Positions 41,412 through 49,691 of a stretch of DNA of 64,000 nucleotides are shown here, piece after piece. Where the stretch lies: assembly GCF_024584805.1 (NCBI RefSeq), contig NZ_CP075715.1:6729526-6793525 (forward strand), given 5' to 3'. A program made the position numbers and the translations under genes. Source of the stretch: Streptomyces sp. FIT100 (GTDB taxonomy: Bacteria; Actinomycetota; Actinomycetes; Streptomycetales; Streptomycetaceae). Position 1 is the first letter of the stretch. Each line of letters opens with the position of its first letter. A model generated the notes under the pieces. That model made no database searches. It had not been told where the DNA came from and was given only the letters and a program-made list of their open reading frames with translations.

Positions 41412-42233
41412 TCAGCTCTGCGGGGCTGACGTGGTCGCCAGGGCCTCGGAGAGTTCCTTCGCGACGGTCTGGAGGATCGGCACGATCTTCTCCGTCGCCG
41501 CTTCCGTCACGCGGCCCGCCGGGCCCGAGATCGAGATCGCCGCGGCCGTGGGGGAGTCGGGCACCGAGACCGCGAGGCAGCGGACCCCGATCTCCTGCTC
41601 GTTGTCGTCCACCGCGTAACCCGCGCGGCGCACCTGCTCCAGGGCGGCCAGGAAGCCCTCCGGCGTGGTGATCGTCTTCTCCGTCGCGGCCGGCATGCCG
41701 GTGCGGGCGAGCAGGGCCCGCACCTCCTCCGGCGGGGTGTTCGCGAGGAGCGCCTTGCCGACGCCCGTCGAGTGCGGCAGGACACGCCGCCCGACCTCCG
41801 TGAACATGCGCATCGAGTGCTTCGACGGCACCTGCGCCACGTACACGATCTCGTCGCCGTCGAGCAGCGCCATGTTCGCCGTCTCGCCGGTCTCCTCGAC
41901 CAGCCGGGCCAGATAGGGGCGGGCCCAGGTGCCGAGCAGCCGGGACGCGGACTCGCCGAGGCGGATCAGGCGGGGGCCCAGTGCGTACCGCCGGTTCGGC
42001 TGCTGACGCACGTAACCGCAGGCCACGAGCGTGCGCATCAGACGGTGGATGGTGGGCAGAGGCAGCCCGCTGCTCGCCGAGAGCTCGCTCAGCCCGACCT
42101 CGCCCCCGGCGTCGGCCATCCGCTCCAGCAGATCGAAGGCGCGCTCAAGGGACTGGACGCCACCGCTGGTCGCGGCGGGCTTGGCGGCGGCGTCGGTGTT
42201 CACCGGGGCGCTGCTGGCGTTGGACGTCGGCAC
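41412..42233 (-). CDS. allR: IclR-family repressor of allantoin/purine catabolism
   Basis: 273 residues. Winged helix-turn-helix at about 28-95 (ALERAFD-type start, VGLSELSASSGLPLPTIHRLMRTLVACGY, then YALGPRLIRLG), followed by the IclR effector domain (VAQVPSKHSMRMFTEVGRRVLPHSTGVGKALLA; QEIGVRCLAVSVPD; AAAISISGPAGRV). Start GTG 42233 with AAAGGA eight bases upstream. Divergent from allantoinase. I recall the orthologous S. coelicolor gene being the repressor AllR, released by allantoin-pathway metabolites. The palindromes listed in this window are its probable sites. Confidence 0.85.
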   Translation of the reverse strand: MPTSNASSAPVNTDAAAKPAATSGGVQSLERAFDLLERMADAGGEVGLSELSASSGLPLPTIHRLMRTLVACGYVRQQPNRRYALGPRLIRLGESASRLLGTWARPYLARLVEETGETANMALLDGDEIVYVAQVPSKHSMRMFTEVGRRVLPHSTGVGKALLANTPPEEVRALLARTGMPAATEKTITTPEGFLAALEQVRRAGYAVDDNEQEIGVRCLAVSVPDSPTAAAISISGPAGRVTEAATEKIVPILQTVAKELSEALATTSAPQS

Positions 42234-42405
42234 GTCAACGGTCCTTTCAGGCGGGCGGGCAAGTTGCCAGCCTACCGGGCGGCTGTGCGCGGCACATCGG
42301 CATCGACGAGGCGTCCTTGCCGGTCAGGACATGTTTGTCCGGGTGCGGACCGCGCCTTCCCATGATCTCTTGACGCTGCTTCTGTGTATAGCTACGTTCT
42401 GTCCA

Positions 42406-42423
42406 GTGGAATTTACTTTCCAC
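42406..42423. promoter_or_regulatory. palindrome upstream of allR
   Basis: Perfect 6-6-6 palindrome GTGGAA-TTTACT-TTCCAC, 173 bases before the allR start, in a locally AT-rich stretch. On the minus strand a possible -10 (TATACA) follows about 25 bases on, so binding here could autoregulate allR. It differs from the two other palindrome classes of the region. Confidence 0.45.
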
Positions 42424-42479
42424 TTTGTGGATACATCCAACCGGGATCCGCCCCGGTATCCGCGACCCTCGGGTTGCTC

Positions 42480-42542
42480 TTGACGGGTCGCGACGCGAGG
42501 TGAAGACTTCTTCAACAGTTCGTTGAATTCCGCTGTGCGGAA
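42480..42542 (+). promoter_or_regulatory. allantoinase promoter with two adjoining operators
   Basis: -35 TTGACG (42480-42485) and a weak -10 AAGACT (42503-42508) 17 bases on. Immediately downstream come a perfect 6-5-6 palindrome TTCAACAGTTCGTTGAA (42511-42527) and, abutting it, TTCCGCTGTGCGGAA (42528-42542). The first matches the catalase/uricase/malate-synthase class, the second the hyi class. Confidence 0.6.
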
Positions 42543-42559
42543 GGGAAGTGAGGGCACGG

Positions 42560-43903
42560 GTGTCCGAACCGGACGTGAAGTTGGTACTGCGCTCGACACG
42601 CGTCATCACCCCCGAGGGGACACGGCCCGCGACCGTCGCCGTCGCCGGGGGGAGGATCGCGGCAGTGCTGCCGCACGACGCCGAGGTGCCCGCCGGCGCC
42701 CGGGTCGAGGACGTCGGGGACGACGTCGTACTCCCCGGACTCGTCGACACCCACGTCCATGTGAACGACCCCGGCCGTACCGCCTGGGAGGGCTTCTGGA
42801 CCGCCACCCGCGCCGCCGCGGCCGGCGGGATCACCACGCTCCTTGACATGCCCCTCAACTCCCTCCCGCCGACGACCACCGTCGACCACCTGCGGGTCAA
42901 GCAGGACGTGGCCCGCCCCAAGGCACACGTGGACACCGGCTTCTGGGGCGGCGCGATCCCCGGCAACATCAAGGAGCTGCGTCCGCTCCACGACGCCGGT
43001 GTCTTCGGCTTCAAGTGCTTCCTGTCGCCGTCGGGTGTCGAGGAGTTCCCCGAGCTCGACCAGGAGCAGCTCGCCCGCTCGCTGGCGGAGATCGCGGGCT
43101 TCGGCGGACTGCTGATCGTCCACGCCGAGGACCCCCACGAGCTGGCCGCCGCACCGCAGCGGCCGGGCCCCCGGTACGCCGACTTCCTCGCCTCGCGCCC
43201 GCGCGACGCCGAGAACACGGCGATCGGGAACCTGATCGCCCAGGCCAGGCGGCTCGACGCGCGCGTCCACGTCCTCCACCTGTCGTCCGGCGACGCGCTG
43301 CCGCTGATCGCCGCCGCGAAGGCGGAGGGCGTACGCATCACGGTCGAGTCCTGCCCGCACTTCCTCACCCTCACCGCCGAGGAAGTCCCCGACGGGGCGA
43401 CCGAGTTCAAGTGCTGCCCGCCGATCCGCGAGGCCGCGAACCAGGACGCCCTGTGGCAGGGCCTGGCCGACGGGACGATCGACTGCATCGTCTCCGACCA
43501 CTCACCGTGCACCACCGACCTCAAGACCCCCGACTTCGCCTCCGCCTGGGGCGGCATCTCCTCCCTCCAGCTCGGCCTCCCGGCCATCTGGACCGAGGCC
43601 CGCCGGCGCGGCCGCACCCTGGAGGACGTCGCCCGCTGGATGGCGTCCGCGCCGGCGGAGCTCGCGGGGCTCAGCGGGAAGGGGGCGATCGAGGCCGGCC
43701 GGGACGCCGACTTCGTCGTACTCGCCCCCGACGAGACCTTCACCGTGGACCCGGCCGGACTCCACCACCGCAACCAGGTCACCGCCTACGCCGGCAGGAC
43801 GCTGCACGGCGTCGTGAGGTCGACATGGCTGCGCGGCACGCGGATCGTGGAGAACGGCACCCTCGCCGAGCCGATCGGCCGGCTGCTCGAAAGGAACGAC
43901 TGA
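42560..43903 (+). CDS. allB: allantoinase
   Basis: 447 residues of the cyclic amidohydrolase family. Opens the allantoin ring to allantoate. Binuclear zinc ligands: GLVDTHVHVND (two His), carbamylated Lys in GFKCFLSPSG, VHAEDPHE, HVLHLSSG and the catalytic Asp in VSDHSPC. Start GTG 42560 (GAGGG five bases before) is preferred to GTG 42548, where the ribosome site is too close and an operator abuts. Followed after four bases by allantoicase. Confidence 0.93.
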   Translation: MSEPDVKLVLRSTRVITPEGTRPATVAVAGGRIAAVLPHDAEVPAGARVEDVGDDVVLPGLVDTHVHVNDPGRTAWEGFWTATRAAAAGGITTLLDMPLNSLPPTTTVDHLRVKQDVARPKAHVDTGFWGGAIPGNIKELRPLHDAGVFGFKCFLSPSGVEEFPELDQEQLARSLAEIAGFGGLLIVHAEDPHELAAAPQRPGPRYADFLASRPRDAENTAIGNLIAQARRLDARVHVLHLSSGDALPLIAAAKAEGVRITVESCPHFLTLTAEEVPDGATEFKCCPPIREAANQDALWQGLADGTIDCIVSDHSPCTTDLKTPDFASAWGGISSLQLGLPAIWTEARRRGRTLEDVARWMASAPAELAGLSGKGAIEAGRDADFVVLAPDETFTVDPAGLHHRNQVTAYAGRTLHGVVRSTWLRGTRIVENGTLAEPIGRLLERND

Positions 43904-43907
43904 CACC

Positions 43908-45029
43908 GTGGCGATACCGTCCTTCACCGGAGACGCGAGCCCGTACGGCGGCGGCGACCCGTACGCCGACTACCGCACCGCCGACTTCCCGTTCACACAC
44001 CACGCCGACCTCGCCGATCGGCGCCTCGGCGCGGGCGTCATCGCCGCCAACGACGAGTTCTTCGCCGAGCGCGAGAACCTGCTGAAGCCCGAGGCGGCCG
44101 AGTTCGACCCCGAACACTTCGGCCACAAGGGCAAGATCATGGACGGCTGGGAGACCCGGCGCCGCCGCGGCGTCTCCACCGGGCAGCCGCACCCGACCGA
44201 GGACGACCACGACTGGGCGCTGGTCCGGCTGGGCGCGCCCGGCGTCGTACGCGGCATCGTCGTCGACACCGCCCACTTCCGCGGCAACTACCCGCAGGCC
44301 GTCTCGATCGAGGCCACCGCGGTGCCCGGCTCCCCGTCGCCGGAGGACCTGCTCGGCGCCGACGTGAAGTGGACGACGCTCGTGCCGCGCACCGCGATCG
44401 GCGGCCACGCGGCCAACGGCTTCACCGTCGACGTCGAACAGCGCTTCACGCACCTGCGCGTCAACCAGCACCCCGACGGCGGCATCGCCCGCCTGCGGGT
44501 CCACGGAGAGGTCGTCCCCGACCCGCAGTGGCTGGGCGTCCTCGGGACGTTCGACCTCGTCGCGCTGGAGAACGGCGGCCAGGTCGAGGACGCGTCCGAC
44601 CGCTTCTACTCCCCGGCCACCAACACGATCCAGCCGGGCCGGTCGCGGAAGATGGACGACGGGTGGGAGACGCGCCGCCGCCGCGACAAGGGCAACGACT
44701 GGATCCGCTACCGGCTGGTGGAGCAGTCCGAGATCCGCGCCGTCGAGATCGACACGGCGTATCTGAAGGGCAACTCGGCCGGGTGGGCGGCGCTGTCCGT
44801 GCGGGACGGAGAGTCCGGCGAGTCCGGCGAGTGGACCGAGGTCCTGCCGCGGACCCGGCTCCAGCCCGACACGAACCACCGCTTCGTGCTGGACGCGCCG
44901 GTGATCGGCACGCACGTCCGCATCGACATCTACCCCGACGGCGGGATCTCGCGCCTGCGGCTCTTCGGCTCGCTGACGGACCGGGGCGCGACGCGGCTGG
45001 CGGCGCGCCACCAGGAACTGGGCGGCTGA
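43908..45029 (+). CDS. alc: allantoicase
   Basis: 373 residues. Hydrolyses allantoate to ureidoglycolate and urea. Two homologous jelly-roll repeats, each opening with the same signature: KIMDGWETRRRR at residues near 79 and KMDDGWETRRRRDKGNDW near 248; each also has the INQ/H-P-D-G-G-I-A/S-R-L-R-L strand (NQHPDGGIARLRVHG; IYPDGGISRLRLFG). GTG start four bases after the allantoinase stop, so one operon. Followed by an intergenic hairpin repeat. Confidence 0.94.
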   Translation: MAIPSFTGDASPYGGGDPYADYRTADFPFTHHADLADRRLGAGVIAANDEFFAERENLLKPEAAEFDPEHFGHKGKIMDGWETRRRRGVSTGQPHPTEDDHDWALVRLGAPGVVRGIVVDTAHFRGNYPQAVSIEATAVPGSPSPEDLLGADVKWTTLVPRTAIGGHAANGFTVDVEQRFTHLRVNQHPDGGIARLRVHGEVVPDPQWLGVLGTFDLVALENGGQVEDASDRFYSPATNTIQPGRSRKMDDGWETRRRRDKGNDWIRYRLVEQSEIRAVEIDTAYLKGNSAGWAALSVRDGESGESGEWTEVLPRTRLQPDTNHRFVLDAPVIGTHVRIDIYPDGGISRLRLFGSLTDRGATRLAARHQELGG

Positions 45030-45038
45030 CGCCACCTG

Positions 45039-45277
45039 GGTCCCGGGGGCTCTGCCCCCGGACCCCCGCGCCTCAAACTCCCCCTACGTCCTGCGGCGTG
45101 GGGGGACCCCCAGCGAGGCTGGAAATGCGGGGCGCAGCCCGCATTTCCAGCCCGTCCGGCGATTGAGGACACGGCCGAAGGCCGTACGGGGTCTGGGGGC
45201 TTGCCCCCCCCCACGCGGCGGAGCCGCAATTCGATGCTGCGGGAAGGGGCGGGGTGGGGAAAAGGCCCCAGACCCCC
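45039..45277. repeat. Streptomyces-type intergenic hairpin repeat
   Basis: The 251 bases between allantoicase and the SDR gene hold no gene but several hairpins: CCGGGGGC-TCT-GCCCCCGG (45043-45061), a 13-bp perfect stem CTGGAAATGCGGG / CCCGCATTTCCAG (45119-45131 with 45138-45150), and a long-range pair CGGGGTCTGGGG / CCCCAGACCCCC (about 45187 and 45266). The wording (GGGGGCTCTGCCCCCGGACCCC ... CGTCCGGCGATTGAGG in pieces) is that of the repetitive intergenic elements common in Streptomyces. It also serves as a two-way terminator. Confidence 0.7.
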
Positions 45278-45280
45278 GAA

Positions 45281-46015
45281 CTACGCCGCGTGGCCGCCGT
45301 CCACCGACAGCTCCGCGCCCGTGACGTACGAGCCCCCGTCCCCCGCCAGATACGCCACCATCGACGCCACCTCGTCCACCACCCCGAACCGCCCCAGCGC
45401 GGTCAGCGCGCTCTGGGCCTGCGCGTACGGGCCGTCCGCCGGGTTCATGGCGGTGTCCACCGGGCCGGGGTGGACGATGTTCGCGGTGATCCCGCGTGCG
45501 CCGAGTTCGCGGGCGAGCGCCTTCGTCAGGCCGATCAGCGCCGACTTGCTCATCGCGTAGAGCGTTCCACCCGGACCCGGCACACGCTGCGTCATACACG
45601 TACCGATCGTGATGATCCTGCCGCCGCGCTCCATACGGGCGGCCGCCGCCTGGGAGGCGAGGAAGACGCCGCGCACATTGGTGGCGAGCACGCGGTCGAC
45701 GTCCGCGGGCGTCAGACTCTCCAGCGGGCCGAGCAGGCCCACGCCGACGTTGTTGACCAGCACGTCGAGCCGGCTGAGCGCGGCGACCGCGCGCCCGACG
45801 GCCTCCGCCGCCTCGGCGGCGTCCGAGGAGTCGGCCCGCAGGGCGACTCCGCGCCGCCCGGCCGCCTCGATCCTCCGCACGACCTCGTCCGCGGCCTCCT
45901 TCTCCCGTACGTAGGTGATGGCCACATCCGCCCCCTCCCGGGCCAGCCGCACCGCCGTCGCCGCGCCGATCCCGCGGCTGCCTCCGGTCACCAGGGCCGC
46001 CTTGCCGTCCGTCAT
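45281..46015 (-). CDS. SDR family NAD(P)-dependent oxidoreductase
   Basis: 244-residue classical short-chain dehydrogenase. TGGSRGIG cofactor loop at residues 9-16, NNVGV, the active-site Tyr-x-x-x-Lys in YAMSK, and the C-terminal AELSVDGGHAA. Start ATG 46015 because GGAGG lies five bases before it; the ATG six codons upstream lacks a site. Substrate unknown. Divergent from the RibD-like gene. Confidence 0.88.
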   Translation of the reverse strand: MTDGKAALVTGGSRGIGAATAVRLAREGADVAITYVREKEAADEVVRRIEAAGRRGVALRADSSDAAEAAEAVGRAVAALSRLDVLVNNVGVGLLGPLESLTPADVDRVLATNVRGVFLASQAAAARMERGGRIITIGTCMTQRVPGPGGTLYAMSKSALIGLTKALARELGARGITANIVHPGPVDTAMNPADGPYAQAQSALTALGRFGVVDEVASMVAYLAGDGGSYVTGAELSVDGGHAA

Positions 46016-46183
46016 CGAAGCCTCCAGATCCATAAGGGGTTCCGCCGTCCATCACAGCGGGCCGCGCGGCCCGGCACCGGCGGGGATCGGACGCCACGAT
46101 GAGTTCCGGGCGGCAGTGGAGTCAGAGAGGGCAACAGGACCGTGGGAAGCACGGACGGCAGGACGGCAAGGAAGGCAATCGCC

Positions 46184-46765
46184 ATGGCCAAGCTCAGCCT
46201 CACCCAGTTCGTGACGCTGGACGGCGTCTACCAGGCCCCCGGTGGGCCGAAGGAGGACACCCGCGGTGGCTTCACCCACGGCGGATGGAGTTTCCCCTAC
46301 GCCGACGACGACTTCGGCGCCTTCATCACCGGGGTCTTCGACCGCGTCGGGGCGTTCCTCCTCGGCCGTCGCACGTACGACATCTTCGCCGGCGCCTGGC
46401 CGAGGGTGACCGACGAGAGCGACCCGGTCGCCTCCCGCCTCAACTCCCTGCCCAAGTACGTGGTTTCCACCACCCTGGACAAGGCGGAGTGGCACAACTC
46501 CACGATCGTCTCCGGCGATGTCGCGGCGGAGGTGGCCCGGCTGAAGCGGGAGCTTCCCGACGGCGAACTCCAGATCCACGGCAGCGGCGCCCTCGCGCGT
46601 TCCCTCATGGCCCACGACCTGATCGACGAGATGCATCTGCTGGTCTATCCCGTGGTGCTCGGCTCGGGGCTGCGGCTGTTCGCGGACGGCGTCCCGCCCA
46701 CGCGCTTCGACACGTACCGGACCGCGGGCCGCCCCGAGTACGGCGCGTTCGAGCTCGCCGAGTGA
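46184..46765 (+). CDS. dihydrofolate reductase / RibD C-terminal family protein
   Basis: 193 residues. Typical start LSLTQFVTLDGVYQAPGG, GAFLLGRRTYDIFAGAWP for NADPH binding, and LQIHGSGALARSLMAHDLIDEMHLLVYPVVLGSG near the end. Members are NADPH-dependent reductases of uncertain substrate. ATG 46184 with AAGGAAGG upstream. Its stop lies in the first unit of an 11-bp tandem repeat. Confidence 0.85.
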   Translation: MAKLSLTQFVTLDGVYQAPGGPKEDTRGGFTHGGWSFPYADDDFGAFITGVFDRVGAFLLGRRTYDIFAGAWPRVTDESDPVASRLNSLPKYVVSTTLDKAEWHNSTIVSGDVAAEVARLKRELPDGELQIHGSGALARSLMAHDLIDEMHLLVYPVVLGSGLRLFADGVPPTRFDTYRTAGRPEYGAFELAE

Positions 46766-46811
46766 TCGCCGAGTGATCGCCGGGTGATGGCCGAGTGATC
46801 GTCGAGTGATC
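46757..46811 (+). repeat. 11-bp tandem repeat, five units
   Basis: Five units of GCCGAGTGATC starting at 46757, with single changes in units 3 and 5 and a partial sixth (GTCGGG). The first unit codes for the last residues and stop of the RibD-like gene. Eleven bases is about one helical turn, so TGATC recurs on one DNA face. Confidence 0.9.
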
Positions 46812-46861
46812 GTCGGGGGCAACGGGCCGTGCGCCGGGGCCTGTTGCTAGGTTCGTACGCC

Positions 46862-47251
46862 ATGCCGCATCTGCATCTGCTGTACGACCGGGACTTCCGC
46901 GAACAGGGCCTGCGCACCAGGCACTGGGGGATTCTGCTGCTCATCGTGGCCGGACTCCTGTGGGCCTGGTTCGCCGCCCTGCTGTTCACCCCTTACCAAC
47001 TCGACGACGGCTGGTCCGACGAGCCCACCGAGTGCGAGTCGCGCTTCTTCACCGACCGCGCGGAGGCGAACGAGACGGCAGCGGAGGGCGGCCAGTGCGC
47101 CGCGGAGCGCGACTGGCCGAAGCTGCTGGCGGTGCTCGGCGGCTCCGTGCCCTTCGCCGTCGGCGGCGCGGTGCTCTACGCGGTCGGTACCGTCACCTGT
47201 CGGATCAGCTTCCACGGCGCCGAGATGGCCCGCCTGAGGGAGGACGACTGA
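46862..47251 (+). CDS. small two-span membrane protein, unknown
   Basis: 129 residues. ATG 46862 begins MPHLHLLYDRDFREQ. One span at about 25-43 (WGILLLIVAGLLWAWFAALLF), an exported loop with two Cys (PTECESRFF, EGGQCAAERD) that may form a disulfide, and a second span at about 88-110. No family recognised. The last codons and stop fall in a 14-bp tandem repeat. Confidence 0.65.
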   Translation: MPHLHLLYDRDFREQGLRTRHWGILLLIVAGLLWAWFAALLFTPYQLDDGWSDEPTECESRFFTDRAEANETAAEGGQCAAERDWPKLLAVLGGSVPFAVGGAVLYAVGTVTCRISFHGAEMARLREDD

Positions 47252-47288
47252 GGGAGGACGACTGAGGGAGGACGACTGAGGGAGGCCG
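47234..47288 (+). repeat. 14-bp tandem repeat at a gene end
   Basis: Three perfect units CTGAGGGAGGACGA at 47234, 47248 and 47262, then a diverged fourth. The units contain TGAGGGAGG, so each carries both a stop and a ribosome-site-like GGGAGG. The first overlaps the end of the membrane protein gene. Confidence 0.9.
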
Positions 47289-47363
47289 CAGGAGGGCCGG
47301 TGCTGAGGGAGGTCGAAGGAGGGGCGACGCCTCTCGCGCGACCCCGGGCGCCGAGGACGCGAC

Positions 47364-47585
47364 CTAAGCCTTCCCGTACCGGTCGCCCAGGCCGAGCACC
47401 GCGAGTCCGAGCACCGAGACGACGATGTGGGCATAGAGCTCCCTGCCGTCCAGGAAGCCGATCGGCTCGATGATCCACCGGGTGAAGCCCATGAAGGGGA
47501 ACCAGCCGTCGGTGAGCTCGCGCAGCACCCCGCAGACGCCGACCACGAGGAGCGCCGCTCCGATGAACTCCAGCAACTTCTTCAT
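47364..47585 (-). CDS. small membrane protein, unknown
   Basis: 73 residues: MKKLLEFIGAALLVVGVCGVL forms one span, a short amphipathic loop with Trp and Phe (DGWFPFMGFTRW) follows, and a second span ends at GLAVLGLGDRY. Too short for a recognised family. I start it at ATG 47585; the longer frame continuing upstream is a shadow of the kinase gene on the other strand. Divergent from the sensor kinase gene. Confidence 0.6.
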   Translation of the reverse strand: MKKLLEFIGAALLVVGVCGVLRELTDGWFPFMGFTRWIIEPIGFLDGRELYAHIVVSVLGLAVLGLGDRYGKA

Positions 47586-47730
47586 GCCGTGATCATCGTG
47601 CGCGGCGGCCGGGCGGCGCGTCGGCCGTCGGCATGCGCTGCCCGGTCCGAAAGTCTGAGACCGTGCGACTTTGGTAGCGGCCTGCCGGTGAGGGCGGTAC
47701 CGGCGCCCCCGCCTGCGTAGATTTGTCGAT

Positions 47731-48963
47731 ATGACGCGCACGGAGTACCTCTGGCTGCTGCCCTCGGCCATGGCCGATCCCCTGGACCAGGAGCTGCCGG
47801 GTGACCGGGGCCGGATGCGGCCCCGCAGAACCGTGCGCGACTGGGCCGTGGACACCGTCGCGTTCCTGTTCGCCGCCGGCATCGGGCTGCTCGCGGCCCA
47901 GGCCGCCGAGCAGGCCGGCAACCCCGAGGCCGTCCTCCTCGCCGACCAGCTGATCGGTGCGGCGGCCTGCTGCTCGGTGTGGCTGCGGCGACGCTGGCCC
48001 GTCGCCCTGGCCGCCGTCCTCGCCGTGGTCTCGATGCTGGTCCCGATCGCGGGCGGGGCGCTGCTGGTCAGCCTGTTCAGCCTGGCCGTCCACCGGCCGT
48101 TCCGCCCTGTCGCCGCCATGGGCGCGCTGGCGCTGGTCTGCGGTGTCGCCTCGCCCTTTCTGCGCCCCGAGCCGGACCTCACCCCGCTCGCGTCGGCCGT
48201 CGCCGGGGTCGTCCTGGTGCTGCTCGCGACCGGCTGGGGCATGCTCGTACGCTCCCGCCGCCAGCTCGTCGTCGCCCTGCGGGAGCGGGCCCACCGCGCC
48301 GAGACCGAGGCCGGACTGAGGGCCCAGCAGGCGCAGCGGCTCGCCCGCGAGGCCATCGCCCGCGAGATGCACGACGTGCTCGCCCACCGGCTGACCCTGC
48401 TCTCGGTCCACGCGGGGGCGCTCGAGTTCCGCCCCGACGCGCCGCCGGCCGAGGTCGCCCGCGCCGCCGGGGTGATCCGCGACAGCGCGCACGACGCACT
48501 CCAGGACCTGCGCGAGATCATCGGCGTCCTGCGCGCGCCCGGTGAGGAACGGGACGAGGGTGAGCGGCCGCAGCCCACCCTGGCGACGCTCGGGGCGCTC
48601 GTGGACGAGTCCCGGCAGGCCGGAATACGGATCACGCTCGACAGCGCCGTCCCCGACCCCGCCACCGTGCCGGCCGCCACCGGCCGCACCGTCTACCGCA
48701 TCGTGCAGGAGGCCCTCACCAATGCCCGCAAGCACGCCCCGGGTGCCGAGGTCACCGTGACGGTGGGTGGCGGCCCCGGCTCCGGGCTCACCGTCGAGGT
48801 GCGCAACCCCGCACCGGCCGGTCCGGTGACCGACGTGCCCGGCTCCGGCCAGGGCCTGATCGGGCTCACCGAACGCGCCACGCTCGCGGGCGGCAGCCTG
48901 GAGCACGGGAGGACGGCCGGCGGAGGGTTCATGGTCCGGTCCTGGCTACCGTGGCCCTCATGA
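47731..48963 (+). CDS. two-component sensor histidine kinase (NarL/DesK group)
   Basis: 410 residues. Four to five spans between 35 and 175, a coiled linker (RAQQAQRLAREAIAREMHD), the HisKA_3 box with phospho-acceptor His214 in REMHDVLAHRLTLLSVHAGALEF, and HATPase_c with the N-box VQEALTNARKHAPG and G-box GSGQGLIGLTERA. Little outside the membrane, so it may sense membrane stress or an intramembrane cue. Its stop overlaps the regulator start (ATGA), so they form one operon. Confidence 0.93.
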   Translation: MTRTEYLWLLPSAMADPLDQELPGDRGRMRPRRTVRDWAVDTVAFLFAAGIGLLAAQAAEQAGNPEAVLLADQLIGAAACCSVWLRRRWPVALAAVLAVVSMLVPIAGGALLVSLFSLAVHRPFRPVAAMGALALVCGVASPFLRPEPDLTPLASAVAGVVLVLLATGWGMLVRSRRQLVVALRERAHRAETEAGLRAQQAQRLAREAIAREMHDVLAHRLTLLSVHAGALEFRPDAPPAEVARAAGVIRDSAHDALQDLREIIGVLRAPGEERDEGERPQPTLATLGALVDESRQAGIRITLDSAVPDPATVPAATGRTVYRIVQEALTNARKHAPGAEVTVTVGGGPGSGLTVEVRNPAPAGPVTDVPGSGQGLIGLTERATLAGGSLEHGRTAGGGFMVRSWLPWPS

Positions 48964-49652
48964 CCGCCCCCACCGCCATCCGGCTGCTCATCGTCGACGA
49001 CGACCCCCTCGTCCGCGCGGGACTCACCTTCATGCTCGGCGGCGCCGACGACATCGAGATCGTGGGGGAGGCCGCCGACGGCGCCGAGGCCGTCGAGCTC
49101 ACCGGCCGGCTGCGGCCCGATGTGGTCCTGATGGACATCCGGATGCCCACGATGGACGGGCTCACCGCCACCGAGCGGCTCCGGGCCCGCGACGCCGACG
49201 CCCCCGAGGTCGTCGTCCTCACCACCTTCCACGCCGACGAGCAGGTGCTGCGGGCGCTGCGGGCCGGGGCCGCCGGCTTCGTCCTGAAGGACACCCCGCC
49301 CGCCGAGATCGTCGCCGCCGTGCGGCGCGTGGCGGCCGGGGACCCGGTGCTCTCCCCGGCGGTGACGCGCCAGTTGATGAGCCGGGTGGCGTCCGCCGCG
49401 GCGCCCCCCGACGACCGCGCCGGGCGGGCGCGCGCCCGCCTCGGGACGCTCGGCGAACGTGAACGGGAGGTCGCCGTCTCGGTCGGCCGCGGCCACTCCA
49501 ACGCCGAGATCGCGGCGTCCCTCTACATGAGCCTGCCGACGGTGAAGACCCACGTCTCGCGCATCCTGGCCAAGCTCGGCCTCAACAACCGCGTCCAGAT
49601 CGCCCTACTGGTCCACGACGCGGGCCTCCTGGACGAGGACACGACCCCGTAG
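48960..49652 (+). CDS. LuxR-type response regulator
   Basis: 230 residues. Receiver domain 1-120 with phospho-acceptor Asp59 (PDVVLMDIRMPTMDG), the acidic pair DDD near residue 13 and Lys in FVLKDTPPAEI. LuxR/GerE DNA-binding helix-turn-helix at about 165-225 (LGEREREVAVSVGRGHSNAEIA; VKTHVSRILAKLG). Pairs with the kinase just upstream. Targets unknown; neighbouring small membrane proteins are candidates. Confidence 0.94.
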   Translation: MTAPTAIRLLIVDDDPLVRAGLTFMLGGADDIEIVGEAADGAEAVELTGRLRPDVVLMDIRMPTMDGLTATERLRARDADAPEVVVLTTFHADEQVLRALRAGAAGFVLKDTPPAEIVAAVRRVAAGDPVLSPAVTRQLMSRVASAAAPPDDRAGRARARLGTLGEREREVAVSVGRGHSNAEIAASLYMSLPTVKTHVSRILAKLGLNNRVQIALLVHDAGLLDEDTTP

Positions 49653-49691
49653 CCCGCCCGCGGCGCCCTTACCGACCCGCCCGCGGCGCCC
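49653..49691 (+). repeat. 16-bp direct repeat at a deletion junction
   Basis: CCCGCCCGCGGCGCCC occurs at 49653-49668 and again at 49676-49691, seven bases apart. The first copy starts right after the response regulator stop, the second adjoins the point where the cytochrome P450 remnant becomes readable. Confidence 0.85.
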
